Shown here piece after piece: positions 1 through 8,360 of a stretch of 37,704 nucleotides of DNA (its first letter is position 1; each line of letters opens with the position of its first letter). A program made the translations under genes and the position numbers. The DNA is from an uncultured Ruminococcus sp. Its GTDB lineage: Bacteria; Bacillota; Clostridia; Oscillospirales; Acutalibacteraceae. Below the pieces are notes generated by a model. The model did no database searches and was not told where the DNA came from. It saw only the letters and a list, made by a program, of their open reading frames with translations. The DNA is taken from the NCBI GenBank assembly GCA_902762615.1, contig CACWOX010000032.1, positions 1 to 37,704 of the forward strand, read 5' to 3'.

Positions 1-50
1 CTCGGCTCACTGATATTTTTGATTTCTTCTTTTAGTGTTTTTATATCCAT
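1..50 (-). CDS. Possible 5' end of an unidentified minus-strand gene (truncated by window edge)
   Basis: Read on the minus strand, an ATG at 50-48 opens 16 codons without a stop up to the window edge, beginning MDIKTLKEEI. A purine-rich GAGG lies almost touching the ATG, so the ribosome binding site is poor, though AGAAGAAG occurs further upstream. The lysine/glutamate-rich start looks like a real N-terminus, and the gene would be divergent from the aromatic operon. Too little is visible to name a family; it could also be chance. Confidence 0.35.
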   Translation of the reverse strand, partial: MDIKTLKEEIKNISEP

Positions 51-117
51 GCCTCTATTTTACATCTTCTTCTAATAAAAGTAAATGCTTTTACCCTGAT
101 TAATGCGATGAAGTGTC

Positions 118-146
118 TTGACATTGATACCCAAATTTGATATCAT
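118..146 (+). promoter_or_regulatory. Sigma-A promoter of the tyrA-aroBAC-pheA operon
   Basis: TTGACA at 118-123 and TATCAT at 141-146 are separated by 17 bp, a near-consensus vegetative promoter. Transcription would start near 153. The longest possible tyrA reading frame would begin inside this promoter, which argues for the downstream ATG at 197. No T-box or attenuator can fit in the roughly 45-base leader. Confidence 0.75.
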
Positions 147-196
147 TTAAAGAACAACCACTTTACGAAAAGCCATATGCAAGGGGCGGATACAAA

Positions 197-1042
197 ATGA
201 CAGAGATAAAAAACATAGCCATTATCGGGCTGGGACTCATCGGCGGTTCGCTGGCAAAGGCGATTGCCGAGCACACCGATTATCACATAATGGCACGCAA
301 CCGCACACACGCGACTCTGCTTAAAGCCATCGAGGACGGCGCCGTTCATGAGGAGCTGACCGATGAAAATATCGGACAGGCAGATATGCTCATTCTCGGA
401 CTTTATCCCGAGGAAGCGGTGGAATACATGGAGTCCATAGGAAACAAGGTCAAAAAAGGCGCCCTTGTCATTGACGTGTCGGGAATAAAGCGCTACATAT
501 GCAAAAATATGCCGCCGATTGCCGAAAAGTACGGCTTTGTCTTTATCGGCACACACCCGATGGCAGGCAAGGAAAAGGGCGGTTATGCAAACAGTGAAGC
601 GGCGCTTTTCAAGGGCGCGAGTTTTATTATTACGCCAACGGACGATTCGCAAGCCGAGCAGGTGGAATGGCTTCGCGGCTTTGCGGCACAAATCGGCTTC
701 GGAATGCATGTGGTCTGTTCGCCCGAAGAACATGACAGAATGATCGCATTCACCTCCCAGCTGCCGCACGTGCTGGCGAATGCCTATGTGCAAAGCCCTC
801 AGTGTCTCAGGCACAGGGGATTTTCCGCCGGAAGCTACCGCGACGTTTCCCGTGTCGCCCGATTGAACGAACACCTGTGGGCAGAGCTGTTCCTGCAAAA
901 TTCCGACGCTCTGACGCAGGAATTGGAGCTTCTCATTAAAAATATCACCGAAATGTGCGACGCGATCAAGGCTGACGACCGTGAGACGCTGGAAACCATT
1001 CTGGGCAGAGGCCGCATGGTCAAGGAGGAACTGGGCGAATGA
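197..1042 (+). CDS. tyrA: Prephenate dehydrogenase
   Basis: This 281-aa cytoplasmic enzyme would oxidise and decarboxylate prephenate to 4-hydroxyphenylpyruvate with NAD+, the committed step to tyrosine. The N-terminus carries the Rossmann motif GLGLIGGSLA (residues 11-20). GTHPMAG with His120 and SQLPH with His191 match the substrate-binding core of the family, followed by the all-helical dimerisation region (GFSAGSYRDVSRVA). No C-terminal ACT domain is present, so tyrosine feedback through such a domain is not expected. The start is ATG 197, preceded by AAGGGGCGG at 181-189; upstream TTG codons overlap the promoter. It is the first gene of a five-gene operon and its stop overlaps the aroB start (ATGA). 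Confidence 0.93.
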   Translation: MTEIKNIAIIGLGLIGGSLAKAIAEHTDYHIMARNRTHATLLKAIEDGAVHEELTDENIGQADMLILGLYPEEAVEYMESIGNKVKKGALVIDVSGIKRYICKNMPPIAEKYGFVFIGTHPMAGKEKGGYANSEAALFKGASFIITPTDDSQAEQVEWLRGFAAQIGFGMHVVCSPEEHDRMIAFTSQLPHVLANAYVQSPQCLRHRGFSAGSYRDVSRVARLNEHLWAELFLQNSDALTQELELLIKNITEMCDAIKADDRETLETILGRGRMVKEELGE

Positions 1043-2124
1043 GTCTTTTCAATACATCACACACCATTCACGTCTGTGCGGGTACGCCGTATGACGTTAT
1101 TATTCAAAGATGTATTTTAAATCAATGCGGCAATTATATCAAAAATGTATTGCCAAAAGCCGAGCGTTGCGTCATCGTTTCCGACAGCAACGTCGCGCCG
1201 ATTTATGCCGATGCGGTCAAAGAATCGCTTGAAGCGGCAGGCTACAAGGCATATATCAACATATTCCCCGCGGGTGAGGAAAACAAGCGGCTCCCCGCCA
1301 TTGTGGGAATGTACGAGGCTTTCACACAAGCCGAACTGTCCCGCAGCGATTTCGCGGTTGCCCTGGGCGGCGGCGTTACAGGCGACATGTGCGGCTTTGC
1401 GGCGGCAACCTACCTGCGCGGCATTCCATTCGTACAGATACCCACGACGGTGCTTTCACAGAATGATTCGTCCGTAGGCGGCAAGACGGGAATAGACCTC
1501 GACTGCGGCAAAAATCTCGTAGGCAGCTTTCACCAGCCCTGTCTGGTTCTTGCCGACGCGGATACCCTTAACACCCTGCCGCCCAGATACGTCACCGACG
1601 GCTTTGGTGAGATCATCAAGCACGGCTGCATCAAATCGGCGGAGCTTTTTGAAATGATCGAAGAACATGGCGCCGACATGAACAGGATAGAAGAGCTGAC
1701 CGCACGTTCCATTGCCATCAAAGCCGGCGTGGTGGAGCGCGACGAAAAGGAATCGGGCGAGAGAATGCTGCTCAACTTCGGTCACACCGTCGGTCACGCC
1801 ATTGAGAAATGCGCGAATTACACAGGCATTGCGCACGGCGAAGCGGTGGGAATCGGCATGCTGATCATGGCACGCGCGGGTGAAGCCGCCCGACTGACGG
1901 AAAACGGCACTTCTGAAAGAATCGAGTCGGTTCTGAAAAAATGCGGCATGCCGACTGCCTGTGAATTCACGCCCGGACAGCTTTGTCAGGCAGCTATGCT
2001 GGACAAGAAGCGCAGAGGCGAACACATGAATATTGTGCTGCTGAAGGCGATCGGCGATTCATTTGTTTACAGAATCAAATGCGCCGAGCTGCCTGATTTT
2101 GTGCGCGGAGGTATGAATGAATGA
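1039..2124 (+). CDS. aroB: 3-dehydroquinate synthase
   Basis: This 361-aa NAD- and metal-dependent enzyme converts DAHP to 3-dehydroquinate, the second step of the shikimate pathway. Visible family motifs are GGGVTGD (nucleotide binding), PTTVLSQNDSSVGGKTGID, GKNLVGSFHQP, GFGEIIKHG, and the metal-ligand region NFGHTVGHAIE followed by HGEAVGIGM. Its length is normal for AroB. AAGGAGG at 1022-1028 lies 10 nt before ATG 1039, which overlaps the tyrA stop, so translation is probably coupled. The first bases of the gene (TGAGTCTTTTCAATA) recur exactly at the start of pheA. Confidence 0.95.
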   Translation: MSLFNTSHTIHVCAGTPYDVIIQRCILNQCGNYIKNVLPKAERCVIVSDSNVAPIYADAVKESLEAAGYKAYINIFPAGEENKRLPAIVGMYEAFTQAELSRSDFAVALGGGVTGDMCGFAAATYLRGIPFVQIPTTVLSQNDSSVGGKTGIDLDCGKNLVGSFHQPCLVLADADTLNTLPPRYVTDGFGEIIKHGCIKSAELFEMIEEHGADMNRIEELTARSIAIKAGVVERDEKESGERMLLNFGHTVGHAIEKCANYTGIAHGEAVGIGMLIMARAGEAARLTENGTSERIESVLKKCGMPTACEFTPGQLCQAAMLDKKRRGEHMNIVLLKAIGDSFVYRIKCAELPDFVRGGMNE

Positions 2125-3422
2125 GCGATCATCTGAATGCGTTGTGCAAATGCAGCAGCGGCAGACTTAGCGGACGTGTCCACATTCCCCCGTCAAAGAG
2201 CGCGGCTCACAGGGCGATGCTCTGCGCGGCACTGGCGGAGGGACAAAGCGTGCTCTCCCCCATCGAGCTTTCCAATGACATGAAAGCCACCGTCAACGCC
2301 ATTACCGCACTCGGTGCAAAGGTGCGGTTTTCGGGCGATACGCTTGTCATTGACGGCATAGGAAATCAGTTCGGAGACGCCTCCAATGCTCCTGTGGAAG
2401 TCAACTGCATCGAATCCGGCTCCACGCTGCGCTTCATCATTCCCATAGCCTGTGCCGCCGGCATCAACGGCAGATTTATCGGAGAAGGTACGCTTGTGAC
2501 CCGTCCGATAGGCTTATATAATGAATTGCTCCCGAAAGCCGGCGTGCAATGTCATTCCGAAGGGGGATTGCCGCTGGTCTGCACAGGAAAGCTGCAATCC
2601 GGTCATTACGAAATGCCGGGGAACATAAGCTCCCAGTTCATCACGGGAATGCTGATGGCGCTGCCGCTCTGTGACGGCGACAGTTTTATCCGTATCACCA
2701 CTCCGCTGCAGTCCTCCGCTTATGTCGATATGACAATCAGTTGTATGAATGACTTCGGTGTGAAGGTCATTCCGGATGAAAGCGGTTGGTTCATTCCGGG
2801 CGATCAGAGCTATTCACCCCGCCGTTACACCGTGGAAGGCGACTGGTCGCACGCGGGATTCTTCCTCGCGGCAGGCGCTTTGGGCAGCGAACTGACCCTT
2901 GGCGGGCTGCGGCTGGATTCGGTGCAGGGCGATATGGCTGCCATCCAGCTGTTCCGCGGCTTCGGCGCGGAGATTTCAATTTGTGACGGAGAAGTAAAGG
3001 TGCGCAGCGGCAAAAGACATGCCCAGCACATCAACGCCGAGCAGATTCCCGACCTGGTGCCCTGCCTTGCGATATGCGCGGCTCTCTGCGAAGGCACTAC
3101 CGTTATCGACCACGCCGAACGGCTCCGCATCAAGGAGAGCGACCGCCTGACTTCCACAGCCGCAATGATCAACTCTCTCGGCGGCAAAGCACAGGTCACT
3201 CAGGACGGACTTATCATTGAAGGCGTGAAACGGTTCAAAGGCGGCAGGGTTGACGGCTTCCGCGACCACAGAATCGTGATGTCGGCGGCAATAGGCGCAT
3301 TATGCGCTGACCGCGAGGTGACGATCACCACTCCTTACAGCGTCAGCAAAAGCTATCCGTCATTCTTTGAAGTATATAATTCTCTTGGAGGTAAAGCAAA
3401 TGTCATCGACATGGGGCAATAA
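2121..3422 (+). CDS. aroA: 5-enolpyruvylshikimate-3-phosphate synthase
   Basis: This 433-aa enzyme joins phosphoenolpyruvate to shikimate-3-phosphate. The N-terminal PPSKSAAHRA loop, ESGSTLRF, LVTRPIG, NISSQFITG, the catalytic region around DWSHAGFFLA, RIKESDRL and DHRIVMSAA are all readable and in the expected order across the two inside-out alpha/beta domains. The ATG at 2121 overlaps the aroB stop, with a GGAGG-type site just upstream. The 3' end overlaps aroC by 23 bp. ESGSTLRF differs from the GNAGT loop of the well-known enterobacterial enzymes, so the enzyme belongs to a different branch of the family; glyphosate tolerance cannot be inferred reliably. Confidence 0.95.
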   Translation: MSDHLNALCKCSSGRLSGRVHIPPSKSAAHRAMLCAALAEGQSVLSPIELSNDMKATVNAITALGAKVRFSGDTLVIDGIGNQFGDASNAPVEVNCIESGSTLRFIIPIACAAGINGRFIGEGTLVTRPIGLYNELLPKAGVQCHSEGGLPLVCTGKLQSGHYEMPGNISSQFITGMLMALPLCDGDSFIRITTPLQSSAYVDMTISCMNDFGVKVIPDESGWFIPGDQSYSPRRYTVEGDWSHAGFFLAAGALGSELTLGGLRLDSVQGDMAAIQLFRGFGAEISICDGEVKVRSGKRHAQHINAEQIPDLVPCLAICAALCEGTTVIDHAERLRIKESDRLTSTAAMINSLGGKAQVTQDGLIIEGVKRFKGGRVDGFRDHRIVMSAAIGALCADREVTITTPYSVSKSYPSFFEVYNSLGGKANVIDMGQ

Positions 3423-4488
3423 TATAAAAATTTCCATCTTCGGCGAGAGTCACGGCGTGGGCATCGGCGTTGTGATTGACGGACTTCCGGCAGGCGAAAA
3501 GCTGGACTTTGACGAGATTCAGTTCCAGATGAACCGCCGCGCGCCCGGCAACGATTCCACTTCCACCCCCCGCAAGGAGGAGGACATGCCGGAGGTCTGC
3601 TCGGGCATACTTAACGACACCACCACAGGCGCGCCCATGTGCGCGGTGATCGAGAACGCCAACACGCGTTCGGTGGATTACGACAAGCTCCAGCGGCTCC
3701 CCCGTCCGGGACACGCCGATTACACGGGTGCCGTGCGCTACAACGGTTACAACGACGTGCGCGGCGGCGGACATTTCAGCGGCAGACTCACCGCGCCGCT
3801 GACCTTTGCGGGCGCTGTCTGCCGTCAGATTCTTGCTCGCAGGGGCGTTACCGTCGGCGGTCACATCTACGCCATCGGCAATATGTACGACGACCCGTTC
3901 GATCCGGTGTCGGTCAATGAAGAGCAGCTTCTGAGATTACAGGAAAAGTTCTTTGCCCTCAACCGTCCCGAAGCCGAGAGAGGCATGCGCCGCAGGATAG
4001 ACGAAGCACGCAGCGAGCGCGACAGCGTGGGCGGCATTGTGGAAATTGCCGCGGTAGGCGTTCCGGCGGGCGTCGGTTCCCCGATGTTCGGCGGGGTGGA
4101 GAATGTGCTTTCCTCCATCGTCTACGGCGTTCCGGCTGTCAAGGGCATTGAATTCGGCGCGGGCTTTGACGTCGCCCGAATGAGGGGCAGCGAGTCAAAC
4201 GACCCCTTTACCATCGTCGGCAACCGCGTTGTCACCACACGCAATGTCAGCGGCGGCATACTGGGCGGCATTACCGACGGCATGCCGATCATTCTTCGCG
4301 CGGCAATCAAGCCGACTCCTTCCATCTCGCAGGAGCAGCACACCGTTGACCTCAAGGAACAGCGCGACGCGATTCTCACTGTAGGCGGCAGACATGACCC
4401 CTGCATTGTTCCCCGCGCGCTTCCGGCGATTGAATCGGCAGTTGCCATCGGTCTTGCCGACCTGATGAAGGAGGTAGGCAAGCTGTGA
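3400..4488 (+). CDS. aroC: Chorismate synthase
   Basis: This 362-aa flavin-dependent lyase forms chorismate from EPSP. Motifs seen are FGESHGVGIG near the N-terminus, NRRAPGNDSTSTPRKEED, GRLTAPLTFAGAV and the C-terminal GGRHDPCIVPRALP, all hallmarks of AroC. The start is ATG 3400, placed 9 nt after TTGGAGG. A longer reading frame exists back to 3367, but its extra 11 residues have no family counterpart and precede the ribosome binding site. The gene overlaps the end of aroA by 23 bp in a different frame and its stop overlaps the pheA start. No separate flavin reductase gene is seen nearby. Confidence 0.95.
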   Translation: MSSTWGNNIKISIFGESHGVGIGVVIDGLPAGEKLDFDEIQFQMNRRAPGNDSTSTPRKEEDMPEVCSGILNDTTTGAPMCAVIENANTRSVDYDKLQRLPRPGHADYTGAVRYNGYNDVRGGGHFSGRLTAPLTFAGAVCRQILARRGVTVGGHIYAIGNMYDDPFDPVSVNEEQLLRLQEKFFALNRPEAERGMRRRIDEARSERDSVGGIVEIAAVGVPAGVGSPMFGGVENVLSSIVYGVPAVKGIEFGAGFDVARMRGSESNDPFTIVGNRVVTTRNVSGGILGGITDGMPIILRAAIKPTPSISQEQHTVDLKEQRDAILTVGGRHDPCIVPRALPAIESAVAIGLADLMKEVGKL

Positions 4489-5639
4489 GTCTTTTCAATA
4501 GTGTATCTGATCTCCCTGAAAACATTGATCTTTCAGACGTCCGACAGGAAATAGACAGCATAGACCGGCAGCTGCTCGACCTTTTTGTGCAGAGAATGCA
4601 CGCTGCCGAGAAGGTCGCGGCAGTCAAGAAGCGCGACGGTCTGCCCATTTCTCACCCCCAGCGCGAGCAGGAAATCCTGGAGCGCGTGGAGCGGGAGGGC
4701 GGAGAATTCGGCGGCGGCGCCCGCACGCTGATGGCTACCCTCATCGACATCAGCTCCACCTATCAGCAGATGCTGCTCTACGGCGACGACGGCAAGCTGC
4801 GCAAGAAATTCATGACCGCGGGCAAGATCATCAAGGGCTCAAAAATAGCCTGTCAGGGTACTGTCGGAGCATATTCTCACCTTGCGGCAAAGCAGTTTTT
4901 CGGTGAGGACGCGGAGCCGATTTTCCTGCCGAAATTTCAGGACGTTTTCGACGCGGTGACGGAGGAATATGCCGATTTCGGCGTGCTGCCACTGGAAAAC
5001 ACCACCGCCGGCGCTGTCAATGACGTTTACGACCTGCTGACACGGCACGGCTTCTACATTGTGGGAGAAACCGATGTGGACATCAATCACTGCCTGCTTG
5101 CTCCAAAAGGCGCACGCATAGAGGACATCAAAGAGGTCTACGCGCACCCGCAGGCGCTTGCCCAGTGCGCGAGGTATATTCAGATGCACGGCTTCAACAC
5201 CAACGAATACAGCAACAACGCCGTAGCCGCCATGAATGTCGCCCGCTGGAACGACCCGACCAAGGCGGCGATTGCCTCCAGCGTGGCGGGAAAGCAGTTT
5301 GACCTCGATATTCTGGAAAAAGGCATTCAGGACATCGACGGCAATCAGACGCGATTCATCATCATCTCCAAGCACATGGTCATACGCGACGGAGCCGACA
5401 AAATCAGCCTGACCTTCACACTGCCCCACCGCACAGGAAGTCTTTACCGAGTGCTGTCGAGATTTGCCGCCAACGGCATGAATATTTCCAAAATCGAGTC
5501 ACGTCCGCTCAAGGGGCAGAATTTCCAGTACCGCTTCTACCTCGACTTCAACGGCAACGTCCACGACGAGCGCGTCTGCGCCTTAATCTGTTCCCTCAGC
5601 ACCGAGATGAGCTATTTTAAATTTTTGGGGAATTATTGA
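4485..5639 (+). CDS. pheA: Bifunctional chorismate mutase / prephenate dehydratase (P-protein)
   Basis: This 384-aa fusion has three domains: an AroQ-type chorismate mutase (about residues 15-100, VRQEIDSIDRQLLDLF), a prephenate dehydratase (about 120-292, with catalytic TRF at 289-291), and a C-terminal ACT domain with ESRP at 338-341, the phenylalanine-binding signature. It would make phenylpyruvate from chorismate and be inhibited by phenylalanine. The start is GTG 4485, overlapping the aroC stop, 10 nt after AAGGAGG (4468-4474). As last gene of the operon it shares the chorismate pool with TyrA, whose prephenate substrate its mutase domain supplies. Confidence 0.95.
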   Translation: MSLFNSVSDLPENIDLSDVRQEIDSIDRQLLDLFVQRMHAAEKVAAVKKRDGLPISHPQREQEILERVEREGGEFGGGARTLMATLIDISSTYQQMLLYGDDGKLRKKFMTAGKIIKGSKIACQGTVGAYSHLAAKQFFGEDAEPIFLPKFQDVFDAVTEEYADFGVLPLENTTAGAVNDVYDLLTRHGFYIVGETDVDINHCLLAPKGARIEDIKEVYAHPQALAQCARYIQMHGFNTNEYSNNAVAAMNVARWNDPTKAAIASSVAGKQFDLDILEKGIQDIDGNQTRFIIISKHMVIRDGADKISLTFTLPHRTGSLYRVLSRFAANGMNISKIESRPLKGQNFQYRFYLDFNGNVHDERVCALICSLSTEMSYFKFLGNY

Positions 5640-5697
5640 TTGCTCATTCTTAACCATAAACCGTCAAAATCTTAACCTTTTCTAAACCTTGGGGCAT

Positions 5698-5703
5698 TAT
5701 AAT
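5698..5703 (+). promoter_or_regulatory. Possible -10 box for the 53-aa protein gene
   Basis: TATAAT lies about 35 bp before the ATG at 5739. The only -35-like hexamer upstream, TTAACC at 5672-5677, has a 20-bp spacer, so the promoter is uncertain. The operon transcript may instead read through from pheA. Confidence 0.35.
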
Positions 5704-5738
5704 AAAGCCAACATCAAAAAAAGAAAGGTTGACGAAAA

Positions 5739-5900
5739 ATGTACAAGACAGTCGTAATCGGATTCACAAAGGACGCGGTTCAGCGCGCCAAGCTCATCGA
5801 GGACAAGGCGAATGAAATGTACCCGCAGGGCTGGGAGGTTGTCTGCGTGACTTCCACCCCCAACTGCGGCGCTATCATTACGCTGAAGCAGAGAGCATAA
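5739..5900 (+). CDS. Small DUF4177-like protein (53 aa)
   Basis: This 53-codon frame starts MYKTVVIGF, contains QGWEVVCVTST and ends IITLKQRA. The layout (a first beta strand, a helix, then GWE followed by V-rich strands and a final LK strand) resembles the DUF4177 family of small cytosolic proteins of unknown function. AAAGG lies about 10 nt before the ATG, and an intrinsic terminator follows 30 bp after the stop, which supports a real gene. It is 99 bp downstream of pheA and may be its own transcript. A link to aromatic amino acid synthesis is only positional. Confidence 0.65.
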   Translation: MYKTVVIGFTKDAVQRAKLIEDKANEMYPQGWEVVCVTSTPNCGAIITLKQRA

Positions 5901-5930
5901 TTCTAAGGATTCACCTCTAAATTTTTTCAT

Positions 5931-5976
5931 AAAGCCCTGTTAATCGCTTAACGCAAGGCGATTGGCGGGGCTTTTT
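5931..5976 (+). terminator. Rho-independent terminator
   Basis: The arms at 5931-5947 and 5958-5974 form a 17-bp stem with three G-T wobbles and a 10-nt loop, and the final bases run into a T-tract. It would end the DUF4177-like gene and any read-through from the aromatic operon. Confidence 0.85.
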
Positions 5977-6060
5977 CCTGTTCGTCGTATTATTAATAAT
6001 TTTTGCATTTTTCGCATTTTCATTTTATGCTGAATTAACGAAATCGTAATAATATAATTC

Positions 6061-6089
6061 TTGACAAAGTCAGTCTAACGTATTAGAAT
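6061..6089 (+). promoter_or_regulatory. Promoter of the blaI-like/M56 operon
   Basis: TTGACA at 6061-6066 and TAGAAT at 6084-6089 are 17 bp apart. The -10 box lies inside the left arm of the palindromic operator, so repressor binding would directly block RNA polymerase. Confidence 0.7.
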
Positions 6090-6113
6090 ATAATCAATTC
6101 TAATACATTAGAC
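6073..6113 (+). promoter_or_regulatory. Double palindromic operator for the BlaI-like repressor
   Basis: The 17-bp arms at 6073-6089 and 6097-6113 are inverted copies that match at 16 of 17 positions and are separated by 7 bp. Each arm contains its own dyad of the form TCTAA-N4-TTAGA (for example TCTAATACATTAGA), so two repressor dimers could bind side by side. The dyads resemble the TACA/TGTA-containing boxes known for BlaI/MecI. The site covers the -10 region and start point, implying autorepression. Confidence 0.7.
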
Positions 6114-6136
6114 CATATTGGGAAGGACATGATAAA

Positions 6137-6499
6137 ATGCCAACGCCAAAGATTTTTGAGAGTGAATACCGCTTTTGTCTGCTGCTGTGGGAAAAGGAAC
6201 CTATCGGCAGCGGGGAGCTTGCCAAGCTCTGCGAGCAGCAGTTAGGGTGGAAGAAATCCACCACCTACACCGTCATCAAGCGGCTTGCGGAACGGGGTGT
6301 GCTGCAAAACGAAAATTCCGTCGTTACAACGCTGGTCAGCAAGGAGGAAGTACAGTGCGCCGAGAGCCGGGAATTTATTGACCGCACGTTCGGCGGCTCA
6401 CTGCCGGGATTCATCGCGGCATTCACGGGCAGCAAGCAGCTTTCCGCTGAAGAAGCCGACGAAATCCGCCGCATGATCGACAACTACGGCGGCGAGTAA
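6137..6499 (+). CDS. BlaI/MecI/CopY-family transcriptional repressor
   Basis: This 120-aa winged-helix DNA-binding protein shows the family pattern: a helix-turn-helix around WKKSTTYTVIKRLAERG (about residues 38-52), a wing ending VSKEEVQ, and a C-terminal dimerisation helix region (ESREFIDRTFGGSLPGFIAAF). BlaI-type proteins repress their own operon until a partner membrane peptidase causes their cleavage. The partner gene follows 18 bp downstream and a matching palindromic operator lies upstream. The start is ATG 6137, preceded by GGAAGGA. Its effector and its targets elsewhere are unknown; nothing specific to beta-lactam resistance, such as a beta-lactamase gene, is in the window. Confidence 0.88.
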   Translation: MPTPKIFESEYRFCLLLWEKEPIGSGELAKLCEQQLGWKKSTTYTVIKRLAERGVLQNENSVVTTLVSKEEVQCAESREFIDRTFGGSLPGFIAAFTGSKQLSAEEADEIRRMIDNYGGE

Positions 6500-6517
6500 A
6501 GCAGGAAAGGAGAAACT

Positions 6518-8344
6518 ATGCCAGAATTAGAAAAAATATTTCTACAGATTGTTCAATTGAGCCTTGAAGCGGGATTCCTTGTGCTGGCTGTAGTATTGCT
6601 CCGGCTTGTATTCCGCAACGCACCCAAATGGCTGCATTGCCTGATGTGGGCGGTGGTAGCGGTCAAGCTGATCTGTCCTTTCGGCATTGAGAGTGAGGCA
6701 AGTCCGATGCCTCGGAGCGACGCGGTCAGAAGCACCGTGGAAAGCACCGCATCCACCAGCGAGTCAGCCGAGGAATTGCCCGAACAGCAGCCAACCATTC
6801 AGCTGGAGAATCCGGAGCAGCCGAGTGAATCGCACGGTACGTCAATGCAAAGCCATGCGGCGCAAATGTCAGCGGCAGACCATTCCGGCAGCCGTGACAC
6901 ACTGCAATCCGGTGTGAAGGTATGCGCATGGATTTGGCTTGCCGGAATGTCGGTCATTCTGCTGTACGCGGCGGCTTCGACTATCGCTCTCAGGCGCAGG
7001 CTTGCCGACGCGGTTCCGCTGGGCAATTCCATGGAGAATACCGACGGAATCTACAGGAGTGACCGCATACAATCGGCGTTTTTGTTCGGCATTGTCAGAC
7101 CAAAAATCTACCTTCCCTTCGGTGTGGAAGGAGAAAACATGCGTCAGGTAATCGCTCACGAAAAGGCGCACATCCGCAGGCTGGACAATGTGACCAAGGC
7201 GCTTGCCTTCGTGCTGGCGGCGGTCTACTGGTTCCATCCGGCAATATGGCTAGCGTACATCCTCTATTGCAGGGATATAGAGCTTGCCTGCGACGAAAGT
7301 GTGGTAAAAGGAAAACTGCCGGACGAGCGCAGGGCTTATTCGATGGCGCTGCTGGCATGTTCGGCGGATAAAAACGCGTTTTTGGTAAACAGCGCGATTC
7401 CCGTACAGTTCGGGCAATCGGCTGTCAGAAGGAGAGTGGCGAATGTGCTGAAAAATAAAAAGCCCGCCATAGGGCTGATCTGCGTGGGAATGGTGGCGAT
7501 TGTCGCGGCATTGGCAGTCGTGATGACAAGACCGGTCAATTACAGCACCGATATTCCAAAGGAATTGGACGAAGCGGTGGCGCGCAGTATCTTCACGATG
7601 AACGGCGTATCCCTATCGGATATCACGGTGGACGGACAGACGATGCGTTACGGCGCAGTCAGAAATTCTGAAACTATGATTGAAAGCGAATGTCTGGGCG
7701 AAGGACATTTGATCCTCGGCTACAGGGACAAGGGTGACAGTGTGGAGGTTTACACGCTTTGCAGCGCCATCGGCTACGGCTTCCGCGACGGAATGCTGGT
7801 GGACGAAAGCGGATATTTCCATGTTGCCACCTTGATAAAATTCGACAAGACCGAGGACGGAAAATACATTTTTAAAGAGGCGCAGGAATCGAAGGACGGA
7901 GGATTGATGGTACCCTCCATCAAGGAGATGTTCCCATCAGCGCTGGCAAAGAAAGCGATTGCGGCAAAAGCGGATGACGCAACAAGCGATTCCATGCACA
8001 CCCAGTGCAACGCATACGCGGCGGCGTATCTCAAAGCTATAGGACGGGAAGCAAAGATCAGCAGCTATCACGACGAGGATTTTAATATCCTGTCGGACTA
8101 CGGCGTTTCGGTCGATGTCTGCAACGGCTTGTATGAGCTTCACCCGGAGTACAGCATCTATGTGGGCAGCTTTGAGCGAATTGAAAACGGCGTGCGTTAC
8201 ATTTACAAACAGGAATTTAGAAATCAGAAGGACGGCAGCGGAATGGTGTATTTTACAAAGACCGAATACGACAGCGGCGAGGTTATAGAGATATATACCT
8301 ACCAAGTGAACGGCGATAGCTTTGCATGGATTGTAATTGATTAA
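6518..8344 (+). CDS. M56-family (BlaR1/MecR1-like) membrane metallopeptidase sensor
   Basis: This 608-aa protein has two N-terminal membrane segments (about residues 15-55), a polar Ser/Glu/Gln-rich stretch (60-130), a third segment (134-155), the M56 zinc peptidase domain with HEKAH at 214-218 and the downstream ELACDE at 255-260, and a fourth segment at about 316-336. The external C-terminal part (about 340-608) lacks the SxxK, SxN and KTG motifs of the penicillin-binding sensor of true BlaR1, so the signal is unknown. By analogy, binding outside would activate the peptidase and remove the BlaI-like repressor encoded just upstream. The outer domain is repeated as a separate gene downstream. 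RBS AGGAG precedes ATG 6518. Confidence 0.85.
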   Translation: MPELEKIFLQIVQLSLEAGFLVLAVVLLRLVFRNAPKWLHCLMWAVVAVKLICPFGIESEASPMPRSDAVRSTVESTASTSESAEELPEQQPTIQLENPEQPSESHGTSMQSHAAQMSAADHSGSRDTLQSGVKVCAWIWLAGMSVILLYAAASTIALRRRLADAVPLGNSMENTDGIYRSDRIQSAFLFGIVRPKIYLPFGVEGENMRQVIAHEKAHIRRLDNVTKALAFVLAAVYWFHPAIWLAYILYCRDIELACDESVVKGKLPDERRAYSMALLACSADKNAFLVNSAIPVQFGQSAVRRRVANVLKNKKPAIGLICVGMVAIVAALAVVMTRPVNYSTDIPKELDEAVARSIFTMNGVSLSDITVDGQTMRYGAVRNSETMIESECLGEGHLILGYRDKGDSVEVYTLCSAIGYGFRDGMLVDESGYFHVATLIKFDKTEDGKYIFKEAQESKDGGLMVPSIKEMFPSALAKKAIAAKADDATSDSMHTQCNAYAAAYLKAIGREAKISSYHDEDFNILSDYGVSVDVCNGLYELHPEYSIYVGSFERIENGVRYIYKQEFRNQKDGSGMVYFTKTEYDSGEVIEIYTYQVNGDSFAWIVID

Positions 8345-8360
8345 AAAGGGAGGTCATTGC

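Noticed and set aside
137-196. Longer tyrA starting at TTG 137
   Set aside because: That codon lies inside the promoter, upstream of the predicted transcript start, and the extra residues have no place in the family; ATG 197 has a proper ribosome binding site.
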